Assembly: GCA_041674745.1 (NCBI GenBank)
Contig: JBAYVD010000010.1
Location: 76,071-140,070 of the forward strand
Source of the DNA: UBA2040 sp041674745
GTDB lineage: Bacteria > Bacteroidota > Bacteroidia > Flavobacteriales_D > Crocinitomicaceae
Length of the DNA: 64,000 nucleotides
Direction of reading: 5' to 3'
Part shown: positions 1 through 8,277 of the stretch, piece after piece
How the letters are laid out: the number at the start of each line of letters is the position of its first letter
Position numbering within the stretch: position 1 is the stretch's first letter
Notes under the pieces: model-generated
Databases searched by the model: none
Told to the model about the DNA's origin: nothing
Seen by the model: only the letters and a program-made list of their open reading frames with translations
Made by a program: the position numbers and the translations under genes

Positions 1-120
1 TTCCCAGAATTAGTAGAATTGTTTCAATTTCAAGAGGCGGAATTAAAAAAATACTTACAGGAATTTCTGCTCAATGAAGAAATCTTTTTTGAAAGCGGGA
101 TGTATTGTAGAAAACAATAA
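1..120 (+). CDS. C-terminal end of an unidentified protein (partial)
   Basis: An open frame enters from the left edge and runs 39 residues to TAA at 118-120. The visible peptide is acidic and helical, rich in Glu, Leu and Phe, and ends in a short basic tail. I recognise no domain. It converges on the repressor gene on the other strand, and only one base separates the two stop codons. A real gene end is likely because the frame is open from base 1 and the next gene begins immediately, but nothing can be said of function. Confidence 0.55.
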   Translation, partial: FPELVELFQFQEAELKKYLQEFLLNEEIFFESGMYCRKQ

Positions 121-121
121 A

Positions 122-928
122 TCAATTTCTCAATTGAATTTTCAAGTCATGAACTTCTCGTTGCAAGGCTTGAACGGATTGAGTTAAACCGCTTTGATCC
201 ATTTGAACGTCTGGCAATTCAGGAGAAATGTAGTTCACAAATTTCCAAATTTCCAATATCGAATTGGCTTTTACTTCGTAAGGTGCGTAAAACGTATTGG
301 TGGAACAGAGTTGGAAGCTCTCGTTGTTGGTCAGCAAATTGTTCACGACTTTAAAAACAATACCGTCTTCTTTCGTGACAACAATACAAGGCGTTCCATT
401 GCGAATCGTCATCCAGTTTTGGATAAATTCACCCACTACATAAGAACCTTCCACCACTGGTGGCATGGAATCACCTTTAATGGGAAATGATCTGTATTTC
501 TTGTTTTTACTTAAGAAGGGTAAATGAAAAGTAGGTAATACTTTCAAATATTCAGGATCGGCATAACCATTGGCGTAGCCAGCACTCGCTTGCATCGGAA
601 TCATTTCAATCAATTCTTCATCATTCGAATCAACCATGGATGTTAAAATCCGCAAATGTTTACCTGAGGTATCCGCCAAAGGTCCGTCAATTATTTCTTT
701 CACCGCATCTTCCGTTAATTTGGAAAAATCTTTACGAACCAAATCGTCAATGGACAATTGAAAGTAATCACTAAAAGCCATAAGGTTTTCTACACTGGGT
801 TGAGCTACGCCATTTTCATATCCACTATAGGAAGAACGTGTCAAACCCAATGCTGACGCTGTTTCTTCTTGGGATTGTCCCAAACGCTTTCTAAGAATTT
901 TCAAATTTTGACCGGTGAACATGCTCAT
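122..928 (-). CDS. XRE-family repressor with S24/LexA-like peptidase domain
   Basis: 268 residues. Residues about 7-65 form an XRE/Cro helix-turn-helix (QSQEETASALGLTRSSYSGY). Residues 110-230 resemble an S24 peptidase of the LexA/CI type: a possible Ala116-Gly117 cleavage bond, a candidate nucleophile Ser154 in KGDSMPP and a candidate general base Lys193 in VFKVV. The last 20 residues look like a short coiled coil. Family knowledge suggests a DNA-binding repressor that may self-cleave on RecA/stress signals, although many Bacteroidota members are simple housekeeping regulators. No phage genes flank it, so a prophage role is not supported. The start could be Met1 or Met3. The target genes are unknown. 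Confidence 0.85.
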   Translation of the reverse strand: MSMFTGQNLKILRKRLGQSQEETASALGLTRSSYSGYENGVAQPSVENLMAFSDYFQLSIDDLVRKDFSKLTEDAVKEIIDGPLADTSGKHLRILTSMVDSNDEELIEMIPMQASAGYANGYADPEYLKVLPTFHLPFLSKNKKYRSFPIKGDSMPPVVEGSYVVGEFIQNWMTIRNGTPCIVVTKEDGIVFKVVNNLLTNNESFQLCSTNTFYAPYEVKANSILEIWKFVNYISPELPDVQMDQSGLTQSVQALQREVHDLKIQLRN

Positions 929-999
929 ATTTTAATCGATTTGATGCTGGAAAATTAATCAATTCCAACAATATAAACAAATAAAAGATTAAAATATAA

Positions 1000-1896
1000 T
1001 CAATATTTTCTGTTCCGAATCGGCATTTCCAGCATATCACCCAACACTTTCGTAAATTTGGCACCAAGAAATATGATCTGAGAGGAATAATACATCCACA
1101 ACAGAATAACCAAAATAGTTCCTGCAATTCCGCCAGAAGCCCCGAAGAAATAATTGGAAATGTAAAATTTGATCATAATTTGGCCCAAGTAAAGCAAACC
1201 ACTTGTAAACAAAGCTCCATAGAGTGCCAACCGCCATTTTAATATTCCGTCGTGTAAAAACTTGAACATAAACGTAAAAATGATGACATTGGAAACGTAG
1301 GAGATTCCGTGATGTAAAAAGGATTCAAAAATCCATTTAATCGTTTCGTAGTTGGCAAATAAATGGGAAGACAATGACAGAAAGATGGTCTCAGCAAAGT
1401 AAAAAATAATCACCACCAATCCAATTGTTGTCATCAAGGTAATGGAAATGATTTTTTCTAAAAAAACCATTAAAATCATCCGTTTATTGGTGCTGTATTC
1501 GGCTACAACGTCGTAAAATTCATTGATACTAGCCCGCAAGGAATTCAACAAAGCCGTACTTGAAAGCAACAAAGCAACAATTCCAATAGCGTTGAGAATA
1601 AAACTGCTTTTTTCAAAATTGACACCGTCCAAAAACTCCAGAATACCTGAAACATCAGAAATTCCAACATAACTGTGCAATACATCCGTAATGATTTCAA
1701 TCATGGTTTCATTCCCCAAAAACATGCCGACATAATTGACTGCCAAATACATCATGGGAACCATGGCAAAAATGGTGTAATAGGAAAGTGCGGCACCGTG
1801 AAAGAAACTTTTTTCTTTAAAAAACTCTTGAAATGTCGTAATCACCAAACGAACGACGAAAAATCGTTCAATTATTGCTTTAAACCACTTAAACAT
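1000..1896 (-). CDS. YihY/BrkB-family inner-membrane protein
   Basis: 298 residues with about six hydrophobic segments. Family features visible are the N-terminal FFKEKSFFHGAALSYYTIFA region and the C-terminal FFGASGGIAGTILVILLWMYYSSQIIFLGA stretch typical of YihY/BrkB proteins (once misnamed ribonuclease BN). The role in the family is poorly defined; envelope integrity or transport has been suggested. The start codon overlaps the end of the upstream ABC ATPase gene by 8 bp, so the two are probably translationally coupled in one minus-strand operon. Length matches the family. Confidence 0.88.
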   Translation of the reverse strand: MFKWFKAIIERFFVVRLVITTFQEFFKEKSFFHGAALSYYTIFAMVPMMYLAVNYVGMFLGNETMIEIITDVLHSYVGISDVSGILEFLDGVNFEKSSFILNAIGIVALLLSSTALLNSLRASINEFYDVVAEYSTNKRMILMVFLEKIISITLMTTIGLVVIIFYFAETIFLSLSSHLFANYETIKWIFESFLHHGISYVSNVIIFTFMFKFLHDGILKWRLALYGALFTSGLLYLGQIMIKFYISNYFFGASGGIAGTILVILLWMYYSSQIIFLGAKFTKVLGDMLEMPIRNRKY

Positions 1897-2806
1897 AAAT
1901 TTTTATATCAGTTTTGAACGGTTCGAAGGTAAACAATAATACGTCCTCTCCCCGTCCGGTTTTGAAATAATTGGACCAATATGCCCCACTTTTTCTCGCT
2001 TTTTGAAACGTCAATTCCAAAGATTGATTGGCATCATGGTTTAAACAAAATTGATTTGGTCGAAACAATTTTCGCTTTCCCTCAATCCAAACGGAATTTA
2101 TGGGTCCGAAAAATTCAGCTTCCTCTATGCTTTTGGGAGAATCGTAAAACCGTTCTGGCACTCCTTTTCGTTTGATTTGTCCATTTTTGAGATAAATCAC
2201 CTCATCGCAAAGACTCAAAACCTCTTCGCCATTGTGGGTAACGATAATAAAACTCGTACCTCGAATTTCTTTCAAGCTCTCCAAATAATGAATCACTTTG
2301 CGGCGCATAGGCGTATCCAAATGCACAAATGGCTCGTCGAGCAAGATCAATTCTGTTTCACTCACCAAGGCACGAGCCAAAGAAAGTCGTTGTTGTTCTC
2401 CACCTGAAAGATCAATCGCATTTTGTTTCTCTATAGTCCACAAATCAAGCAAATCCATCATTTCCTGAATCAGCTGGTTTTGAAATTTGAGCGGCAAATG
2501 AAGTACTTTTTCTTTGATGTTTTCTCGCACCGTATGATACAAATCCAAACCAAAATCTTGATGGACCAGCGAAATTTCTTTGTAACCCGGAACCAAAATT
2601 TCCACTGGACGCTTTAGTTTTTTGCCTTTAAAATGAACTTCGCCTGAATCCGCAGTCAAATATCCACCAATAATTTTTAGTAAACTTGATTTTCCACCGC
2701 CACTTTTGCCAACAATGCCCAAAACTTTTCCCTTTTGCACTGAAAAGGAAACATCCTTTACAATTTCTCTGTCGTAGGAAAATCGTATGTTTTTAATCTC
2801 GATCAA
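1889..2806 (-). CDS. ABC transporter ATP-binding protein with TOBE-like tail
   Basis: About 305 residues from a TTG start at 2806. An in-frame GTG at 2878 would add 24 residues but would overlap the upstream gene by 86 bp, and family members begin at the equivalent of LIEIKNIRFSY, so TTG is preferred. Numbered from TTG: Walker A GKSGGGKS at 33-40, signature LSGGEQQR at 133-140, Walker B LILLDEP at 153-159 and switch His at about 191. The last 70 residues look like the TOBE-type extension of importer ATPases (FRPNQF motif). No permease or binding protein is adjacent, so the transported substrate cannot be inferred. It is coupled to the YihY gene downstream. Confidence 0.85.
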   Translation of the reverse strand: MIEIKNIRFSYDREIVKDVSFSVQKGKVLGIVGKSGGGKSSLLKIIGGYLTADSGEVHFKGKKLKRPVEILVPGYKEISLVHQDFGLDLYHTVRENIKEKVLHLPLKFQNQLIQEMMDLLDLWTIEKQNAIDLSGGEQQRLSLARALVSETELILLDEPFVHLDTPMRRKVIHYLESLKEIRGTSFIIVTHNGEEVLSLCDEVIYLKNGQIKRKGVPERFYDSPKSIEEAEFFGPINSVWIEGKRKLFRPNQFCLNHDANQSLELTFQKARKSGAYWSNYFKTGRGEDVLLFTFEPFKTDIKIYV

Positions 2807-3224
2807 GGGTGATGAGTTCTTTTGGAAATTCTTTGGAAGCGATATAAACACCAGGAATGGGATTGGCGTAAGGTTCACCTTTCAAGTAAATCGTCAGTAT
2901 TTTGTCATTGATGATTAATTCGTAATCCGTGAGCAAGCTTTCGGAACACGCAATCTGCATAACTGAATTATCCTCGGCTATGAAATTAAACAAGAGCATA
3001 TTGGGAATGGTAATTTCAAATGGTTGCCCATCGCCTTTTTCGCCGCGTAAAACATACTCCGCATTTCGTTCTTCGTCTACTTCTAGAATTTCAACTCGGA
3101 GATTCATTTCATCCTCCCATTCATAGAGTTTATTATCAGCTGATTCCTCACCCCGGTGATTTTCATCCGCAAATTCTTGCGAATAAAGTTCATTGATCAT
3201 ATAAACGTTTACCAAAAATGCCAT
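2793..3224 (-). CDS. Small acidic protein of unknown function
   Basis: 143 residues from ATG at 3224; a TTG at 3242 would add six residues and is less likely. The N-terminal third is rich in Asp and Glu (residues about 12-50), followed by a predicted beta-rich region containing VEILEVDEERNAEYVLRG and a Pro-Gly-Val near the end. I do not recognise a family. It is the first gene of a minus-strand operon with the ABC ATPase and YihY-like protein, and its stop codon lies just inside the likely start region of the ATPase. There is no signal peptide or membrane segment, so it is presumably cytoplasmic. Confidence 0.75.
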   Translation of the reverse strand: MAFLVNVYMINELYSQEFADENHRGEESADNKLYEWEDEMNLRVEILEVDEERNAEYVLRGEKGDGQPFEITIPNMLLFNFIAEDNSVMQIACSESLLTDYELIINDKILTIYLKGEPYANPIPGVYIASKEFPKELITLDRD

Positions 3225-3290
3225 GCAGTTGTTTTTGTACAAATTTAATCAAAACCCATTGCGTTGAAGACCCAAGTGGTATCTATTTCC

Positions 3291-3298
3291 TAAATTTG
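3291..3298 (+). promoter_or_regulatory. Bacteroidota -7 box upstream of rlmI
   Basis: TAAATTTG matches the TAnnTTTG -7 element used by the primary sigma factor of this phylum. It lies 19 bp before the rlmI ATG and is followed by GC, as is common. I see no convincing -33 TTG. Confidence 0.5.
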
Positions 3299-3317
3299 CG
3301 CTCAATCCAAAAAGATC

Positions 3318-4487
3318 ATGAGGGAAATTGTAGTTCGAAACGAAAAAACCAAATCCATTTATAGAAAACACCCTTGGGTATTCTCAGGCGCACTGTTGAC
3401 CGATACCGAAAGCTTTACAGATGGCGAATTGGTTTCTCTCGCTACGCAAAAAGGTGATTTTTTGGCGATTGGTCATTTTCAACATGGAACTATTGCCGTT
3501 CGCGTGTTGACGAATGAAAAAATAAAAATTGATAAAGCCTTCTATTTCAAACGATTTGAGAACGCATTGGCCTTGCGCAAACAGCTTGGACTTTTCTCTG
3601 AAAACAATTCGATCTGTCGATTGATTCATGGAGAAGGTGATGGATTGCCGGGTTTGATCATCGATCATTACAACGGTGTTTTAATCATTCAATGTCACAG
3701 CGCCGGTATGTATTTGGCACTTGATACAATTACCGAAGCCTTAAAAGATTTGTTTGGCAAAAGTGTCCAAGCGATTTATACCAAAAATACCGAAACGCTG
3801 CCTGCTCACATTGAGCCAACCAATCGTTATTTGTATGGAAAATGTGATGTTCCTCACCTAGCAAAAGAAAATGGGGTGAACTATGCCATCGATTGGATCA
3901 ATGGTCAAAAAACAGGATTCTTTATCGATCAGCGAGAAAGCCGAGCTTTGTTAGGCAAATATTCAAAAGACATGACGGTACTGAATACATTTTGTTATTC
4001 GGGTGGCTTCAGTTTATCTGCTTTAAAGCAAGGCGCTAAAGAAGTGCATTCTTTGGATAGCTCGCAAAAAGCCATTGATTTGACTGAAGAAAACATCAAA
4101 TTGAATACGTTTGCCGGTCAACACCTTTCCATCGTTGATAATGCCATTAACTTTTTGAAAGATTTGCAAACGGAGTACGACATTATCGTATTAGATCCTC
4201 CTGCCTTTGCCAAACATAGAAACAAGCGTCACCAAGCCGTGCAAGGATACAAGCGTTTGAATGCCAATGCGATTCGTCAAATAAAACCAGGTGGAATCCT
4301 GTTTACTTTTTCTTGTTCTCAAGTAGTGGACAAAGAATTATTCAATCACACTGTAATTGCTGCGGCGATCGAAGCCCAAAGAGAAGTCCGGATTTTGGAG
4401 CAACTGCACCAACCTGCTGACCACCCGATTAGCGCCTTTCATCCAGAAGGAGAATATTTGAAAGGTTTGGTAATTCAAGTGTATTAA
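3318..4487 (+). CDS. rlmI: 23S rRNA (cytosine-C5)-methyltransferase, RlmI family
   Basis: 389 residues. An N-terminal PUA domain (about 1-70) is followed by a SAM-dependent Rossmann methyltransferase. Visible motifs are QKTGFFIDQR at 197-206, the SAM loop LNTFCYSGGFS at 222-232, DPPAFAK at 293-299 and the likely catalytic cysteine Cys333 in FSCSQ. The family methylates C1962 of 23S rRNA to m5C using SAM. Length and domain order match E. coli RlmI, although close paralogues modify other positions. The stop overlaps the MATE gene start by one base (TAATG), so the two genes are probably co-translated. Confidence 0.9.
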   Translation: MREIVVRNEKTKSIYRKHPWVFSGALLTDTESFTDGELVSLATQKGDFLAIGHFQHGTIAVRVLTNEKIKIDKAFYFKRFENALALRKQLGLFSENNSICRLIHGEGDGLPGLIIDHYNGVLIIQCHSAGMYLALDTITEALKDLFGKSVQAIYTKNTETLPAHIEPTNRYLYGKCDVPHLAKENGVNYAIDWINGQKTGFFIDQRESRALLGKYSKDMTVLNTFCYSGGFSLSALKQGAKEVHSLDSSQKAIDLTEENIKLNTFAGQHLSIVDNAINFLKDLQTEYDIIVLDPPAFAKHRNKRHQAVQGYKRLNANAIRQIKPGGILFTFSCSQVVDKELFNHTVIAAAIEAQREVRILEQLHQPADHPISAFHPEGEYLKGLVIQVY

Positions 4488-5815
4488 TGCTCGATTTTCG
4501 CTATAAAACCATTTTATCTGTTGCGTTACCCGTAATGGGTGCCAGCTTCATACAGTCCATTGTCATGATTACGGACGCGTCTTTTTTAAGCCGTTACAGC
4601 ACCTTGGCTTTCGATGCGTCTGGTAACGCAGGGTTGATTTACGTTTCACTTTTCGTCGCTTTGATGGGAATTGGTGATGGCGCTCAAATTGTATTTGCCC
4701 GAAGAATTGGTCAGAAGAAATTTGCAGAGTTGGGATCCATTTTAGGCACCACTGTTTGGACCAATTTTATATTAGCGACGATATTATTCATTGGGATTCA
4801 GTTTTTTATGCGACCCTCGTTATTGCATTATTCACGCTACCAAGATTTAGCGATTGCTCAAGGAGGTTTTATTGAAATTCGGAGTTGGGCCTTGTACTTT
4901 GCCATGTTTACCTTGAGTGCGAATGCTTATTTGTTTGCCAGCGGACAGACCTGGATTGTATTAATTGCCTCTATTCTTACGGCCGGAAGCAACATCCTTT
5001 TAGACTATGCCATGATATTTGGCCATTTTGGTTTCCCAGAATTAGGACTGAATGGCGCTGCTTGGGCGTCTACGATTGCAGATGGATTAGGAATGGCGTG
5101 TACATTGATTTTATTGGTAGTCTCGAAAAAAAATAGAGCAATTGGCTTGTTTAAAAACTTAGGTTTTCGGTTGGATGCCATGAAAAATTTGTTCAAAATC
5201 AGCAGCCCGATGATGCTGCAGGGATTTCTGGCACTTAGCACATGGACACTTTTCTTTACGCTAATTGAACAAAAAGGCAAATTCGAACTAACGGTCTCAC
5301 AAAACATTCGCGTCGTTTACATGCTCGCGTTTGTGCCTATATGGGGATTTGCCGCCACCACTAAAACGTATATTTCTCAATATTTAGGTGCAAGTAAAAA
5401 AGAGGACATCGCTAAAATTCAGAAGCGCATTCAAAAACTCACCATGCTGTTCTTGTTCATTCTTTTTCATGGAGCACTTTTCTATCCTGAGAAATTAATT
5501 GCTGCCATCAATCCAGACATTGCTTACATTGCTGAAAGTGCTAAAATCTTGCGCATGGTTTCGCCGTCCATTTTCCTTTTTGGATTTATCAACGTTTATT
5601 ACCAGACTATCAGCGGAAGTGGCAATACGAAAATCACACTGTACATAGAAACCATTTGTGTTTTCTTTTATCTGACAAGTGCTTTCTTGTTCATCAAAGT
5701 TTTCAATTTTGATATTTTCCAGATTTGGTTTGTAGAATACGTTTATTTTGGTTTATTGGGATTCCTATCCTACTATTATTTGAAAAAATACATTTGGCAC
5801 GAAAAATTGATTTAA
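4487..5815 (+). CDS. MATE-family multidrug efflux transporter
   Basis: 442 residues with about 12 membrane segments arranged as two MATE repeats, opening with the family-typical LSVALPVMGASFIQS and containing NILLDYAMIFG, AAWASTIADGLG and the second-half ISSPMMLQGFLALSTW. MATE proteins export drugs or metabolites in exchange for Na+ or H+. The substrate is unknown. It is coupled to rlmI (1-bp overlap) and followed one base later by fmt, so rlmI-MATE-fmt reads as one operon. Confidence 0.9.
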   Translation: MLDFRYKTILSVALPVMGASFIQSIVMITDASFLSRYSTLAFDASGNAGLIYVSLFVALMGIGDGAQIVFARRIGQKKFAELGSILGTTVWTNFILATILFIGIQFFMRPSLLHYSRYQDLAIAQGGFIEIRSWALYFAMFTLSANAYLFASGQTWIVLIASILTAGSNILLDYAMIFGHFGFPELGLNGAAWASTIADGLGMACTLILLVVSKKNRAIGLFKNLGFRLDAMKNLFKISSPMMLQGFLALSTWTLFFTLIEQKGKFELTVSQNIRVVYMLAFVPIWGFAATTKTYISQYLGASKKEDIAKIQKRIQKLTMLFLFILFHGALFYPEKLIAAINPDIAYIAESAKILRMVSPSIFLFGFINVYYQTISGSGNTKITLYIETICVFFYLTSAFLFIKVFNFDIFQIWFVEYVYFGLLGFLSYYYLKKYIWHEKLI

Positions 5816-5816
5816 A

Positions 5817-6782
5817 ATGGAAAAGTTGAAAATAGTCTTCATGGGAACACCTGATTTTGCTGTAACGATATTGGATAGCATTGTTCAGGCAAATTATGAC
5901 GTCGCTGCCGTAATTACTGCTCCAGATAAACCAGCTGGCCGTGGTAGAAAGATTTCCCAAAGCGCCGTGAAAGAATTTGCTTTATCGCATAATTTAAACA
6001 TTCTTCAACCCACCAACTTGAAAGACGAACTGTTTCAAGCGGAACTAAGATCCATTCAAGCTGATTTATTTGTTGTGGTAGCTTTCAGAATGTTGCCCGA
6101 AACGGTTTGGGCAATGCCTCCGAAAGGCACTATCAATCTCCACGGTTCATTATTACCGAACTACCGAGGCGCCGCGCCAATCAATTGGGCCATCATCAAT
6201 GGAGAGAAAGAAACGGGCGTCACCACTTTTTTCATTGAAAAGGAAATCGATACCGGTAAAATCATCGATACTGATACCATTCTGATTTCTGCAAACATGA
6301 CCGCTGGCGATTTACACGATGATTTAGCAGCGTTGGGAGCAAAAACAATGTTACATACCTTGGAAAAAATTCAAAACAACCAAGCCTTCGGTAAAGAACA
6401 ATCTTCCTTTGATTTGGAAAATATAAAAAATGCCCCAAAAATATTCAAAGAAGATTGTTTGGTGAATTGGAACCAACCCGCTGCAAAAGTCCATGATTTT
6501 ATTCGTGGCTTAAGCCCCTATCCCGCCGCTTGGTGTTATCTCCAAAAAGAAACGACCAAAATGACTTGTAAACTCTTTGGGAGTGAAATTTCTGAAAAAT
6601 CAATCTTACAGGCTGCCAAATACAAAATAATAGCCGATTCAGATGTATTATTGTTCCCGTGCTCAGACAAATTCCTACTAATCAAAGAAATCCAATTGGA
6701 AGGAAAACGCAGAATGAGTGTCAAAGAATTTTGTGCTGGAAACCGAATTGAAGACTTTAAACTGGTTGAAAAGACAGAATAA
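5817..6782 (+). CDS. fmt: Methionyl-tRNA formyltransferase
   Basis: 321 residues. It transfers a formyl group from 10-formyl-THF to initiator Met-tRNA. The N-terminal catalytic domain begins LKIVFMGTPDFAV and carries the signature NLHGSLLPNYRGAAPINWA with Asn107 and His109, plus Asp145 in EIDTGKI; these are the conserved catalytic Asn-His-Asp set. The C-terminal tRNA-binding domain starts near 205 (VNWNQPAAKVHDFIRGLSPYPAAW). Full length. The start lies one base after the MATE stop. A weak hairpin follows. Confidence 0.95.
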   Translation: MEKLKIVFMGTPDFAVTILDSIVQANYDVAAVITAPDKPAGRGRKISQSAVKEFALSHNLNILQPTNLKDELFQAELRSIQADLFVVVAFRMLPETVWAMPPKGTINLHGSLLPNYRGAAPINWAIINGEKETGVTTFFIEKEIDTGKIIDTDTILISANMTAGDLHDDLAALGAKTMLHTLEKIQNNQAFGKEQSSFDLENIKNAPKIFKEDCLVNWNQPAAKVHDFIRGLSPYPAAWCYLQKETTKMTCKLFGSEISEKSILQAAKYKIIADSDVLLFPCSDKFLLIKEIQLEGKRRMSVKEFCAGNRIEDFKLVEKTE

Positions 6783-6808
6783 CCCAATATTTATAAGGGA
6801 AATTGGGT
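6782..6808 (+). terminator. Hairpin after fmt
   Basis: ACCCAAT at 6782-6788 pairs with ATTGGGT at 6802-6808. Only a short T tract follows, so this is a weak or partial intrinsic terminator. Confidence 0.4.
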
Positions 6809-6866
6809 GTTTATGAACATTCAATCACTTTTTTCCACAAAATGCACCTTTTTTTTTTGCAAACAC

Positions 6867-6896
6867 TTGGAGCGTATTGATATTCGGCTATATTTG
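6867..6896 (+). promoter_or_regulatory. Promoter of the HU gene
   Basis: TATATTTG at 6889-6896 is a perfect TAnnTTTG box, with TTG at 6867-6869 about 19 bp upstream as a -33 element. A run of ten T lies just before it (6849-6858). The HU start is 42 bp downstream of the box. Confidence 0.6.
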
Positions 6897-6938
6897 CTCT
6901 GATATTAATATTACAAGAAACTTTAAAACAAAAATTGT

Positions 6939-7211
6939 ATGAACAAAGCAGAACTTATCGATGCAATGGCATCAGAAGGCGGTATCACAAAAGCAGACGC
7001 AAAAAAAGCATTAGATGCATTTGTATCAGTTACAGGAAGTGCATTGAAAAAAGATGATAGAATTTCATTGGTTGGATTTGGATCTTTCTCAATTTCTAAA
7101 AGATCAGCTCGTACAGGTCGTAACCCTCAAACAGGGAAAGAAATCAAAATCGCTGCAAAAAATGTAGTTAAATTTAAAGCTGGCGCTGAATTGTCAGGAA
7201 AAGTTAACTAA
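6939..7211 (+). CDS. HU-family nucleoid DNA-binding protein
   Basis: 90 residues, the normal HU length. It begins MNKAELIDAMA, has the dimer-core GFGSFSISKR and the DNA-bending arm RTGRNPQTGKEIKIAAKN. HU dimers bend and compact DNA without strong sequence specificity. It has its own promoter and a terminator, so it is a single-gene unit, and the codon choice looks like that of a highly expressed gene. Confidence 0.95.
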   Translation: MNKAELIDAMASEGGITKADAKKALDAFVSVTGSALKKDDRISLVGFGSFSISKRSARTGRNPQTGKEIKIAAKNVVKFKAGAELSGKVN

Positions 7212-7231
7212 GATTTTTACTTAACTAATTG

Positions 7232-7262
7232 AAGGGAGTCTTTTTGATTCCCTTTTTTTTTT
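7232..7262 (+). terminator. Intrinsic terminator after HU
   Basis: A 9-bp stem AAGGGAGTC / GATTCCCTT (7232-7240 with 7246-7254, one G-T pair) is followed by a T run of about nine. Confidence 0.8.
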
Positions 7263-7271
7263 ACGATTATT

Positions 7272-7955
7272 TTGAGCACAGACGAAAAAGTATTGGCGGA
7301 ATTTTATAAAGTCATTTCCGATAGCAAAGTGAAAATGTTCGACGAGATTGCCGCACTTAGAACCAATTTTGTAACGGTCGTGTTGGAAAATATTTTCCAA
7401 GAACACAACGCCAGCGCTGTATTAAGAACCTGCGATTGCTTCGGCGTCCAGAATTTACACGCGATTGAAAAAAACAACAAATACAAAGTACAAAGAGATA
7501 TTGCTCGGGGTGCTGGTAGATGGGTAGATTTAACCAACTATACTTCTGAAACTCCGACGTTGGATTGCATTCAAAAACTTAAAAACCAGGGCTACAAGAT
7601 TGTAGCAACCACGCCTCATGAAAATGAAATTTCACTTTCCGACATTCCATTAGCGCAACCGATTGCCCTCGTTTTTGGCACCGAAGGGGAAGGAATTTCA
7701 GAAGAAGTGAAAGAAAATGCTGATTATTTTGTGAAAATTCCGATGTATGGATTCACCGAAAGTTACAATGTTTCGGTTTCCGTGGCTCTTTCGTTGCAAA
7801 AAATTAGAGACCGGATGGAAAATGAAAAAATCCCATTTTTGTTGACGGAAGAAGAACAAACCTTGCTAAAAATAAAATGGTCGACCAAAATAATCCGAGA
7901 AGGTCAGAAAATCGAAGATATATTTCGCCAACGGATTCTTGAAAATCGAATTTAG
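7272..7955 (+). CDS. TrmH-like SpoU-family tRNA/rRNA 2'-O-methyltransferase
   Basis: 227 residues from a TTG start; no ATG gives the expected N-terminus, and Met22 would truncate the family domain. SPOUT motifs are visible: motif 1 NASAVLRTCDCFG, motif 2 LVFGTEGEGIS and motif 3 MYGFTESYNVSVSVALSL, which together form the knotted SAM site. The length and the C-terminal extension resemble TrmH (Gm18 of tRNA), but specificity cannot be fixed from sequence alone. The start codon sits ten bases after the HU terminator stem-loop run. Confidence 0.85.
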   Translation: MSTDEKVLAEFYKVISDSKVKMFDEIAALRTNFVTVVLENIFQEHNASAVLRTCDCFGVQNLHAIEKNNKYKVQRDIARGAGRWVDLTNYTSETPTLDCIQKLKNQGYKIVATTPHENEISLSDIPLAQPIALVFGTEGEGISEEVKENADYFVKIPMYGFTESYNVSVSVALSLQKIRDRMENEKIPFLLTEEEQTLLKIKWSTKIIREGQKIEDIFRQRILENRI

Positions 7956-7968
7956 AATACTATATTTG
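7939..7968 (+). promoter_or_regulatory. Promoter of the THX gene
   Basis: TATATTTG at 7961-7968 is a perfect TAnnTTTG box; TTG at 7939-7941 lies 19 bp upstream. The pair is embedded in the 3' end of the methyltransferase gene, and the THX start is 30 bp downstream. Confidence 0.6.
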
Positions 7969-7998
7969 TGAGAAGTCTAAAATAAAATTTGAATATAC

Positions 7999-8208
7999 AT
8001 GGGAAGAGGTGATAAAAAAACAGCAAAAGGTAAAAGATCAATGGGATCTCACGGTAACACAAGACCGAAAACAAAAAAAACTTCGACGACTGTTGCTCCA
8101 GTTGCTGTAAAAGCTGAAAAACCAGTGAAAGCAGTAAAAGCGAAAGCAGAAAAACCAGCTGCAGCGAAAAAAGCACCAGCGAAAAAGAAAGCCGCAGCTG
8201 AAGAATAA
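7999..8208 (+). CDS. 30S ribosomal protein THX with Ala/Lys-rich tail
   Basis: 69 residues. Residues 1-24 (MGRGDKKTAKGKRSMGSHGN, then TRPK) match the small-subunit protein bTHX, which sits at the top of the 30S head. The usual bTHX is only about 25-45 residues; here residues 30-69 add a low-complexity tail of Ala, Lys, Pro and Val (AEKP and KAPAKK units) that resembles eukaryotic H1 and bacterial histone-like tails. The gene has its own promoter and terminator. The call is secure for the N-terminus; the role of the tail is unknown. Confidence 0.85.
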   Translation: MGRGDKKTAKGKRSMGSHGNTRPKTKKTSTTVAPVAVKAEKPVKAVKAKAEKPAAAKKAPAKKKAAAEE

Positions 8209-8222
8209 GATAATGAAATTTC

Positions 8223-8252
8223 AAAAGGCTATCCTCGAGGTAGCTTTTTTTT
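8223..8252 (+). terminator. Intrinsic terminator after THX gene
   Basis: AAAAGGCTA pairs with TAGCTTTT around the self-complementary loop sequence CCTCGAGG, followed by a T run. It ends 25 bp before serC. Confidence 0.7.
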
Positions 8253-8277
8253 GCTTTTAACTTTAAAGATTTCGAAC

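Noticed and set aside
122..928. Prophage suggested by the XRE/S24 repressor
   Set aside because: No integrase, structural, lysis or replication gene of a phage is near; the neighbours are housekeeping genes.
2807..2878. GTG start at 2878 for the ABC ATPase
   Set aside because: It would add 24 non-conserved residues and overlap the upstream gene by 86 bp; the TTG at 2806 gives the family-typical start.
6849..6858. Run of ten T as a phase-variable tract before HU
   Set aside because: It lies upstream of the -33 element, outside the coding region; an A/T-rich promoter element is simpler, and phase variation of HU would be harmful.
8231..8240. CCTCGAGG palindrome as an operator
   Set aside because: It is the loop of the THX terminator hairpin and has no second copy near a promoter.
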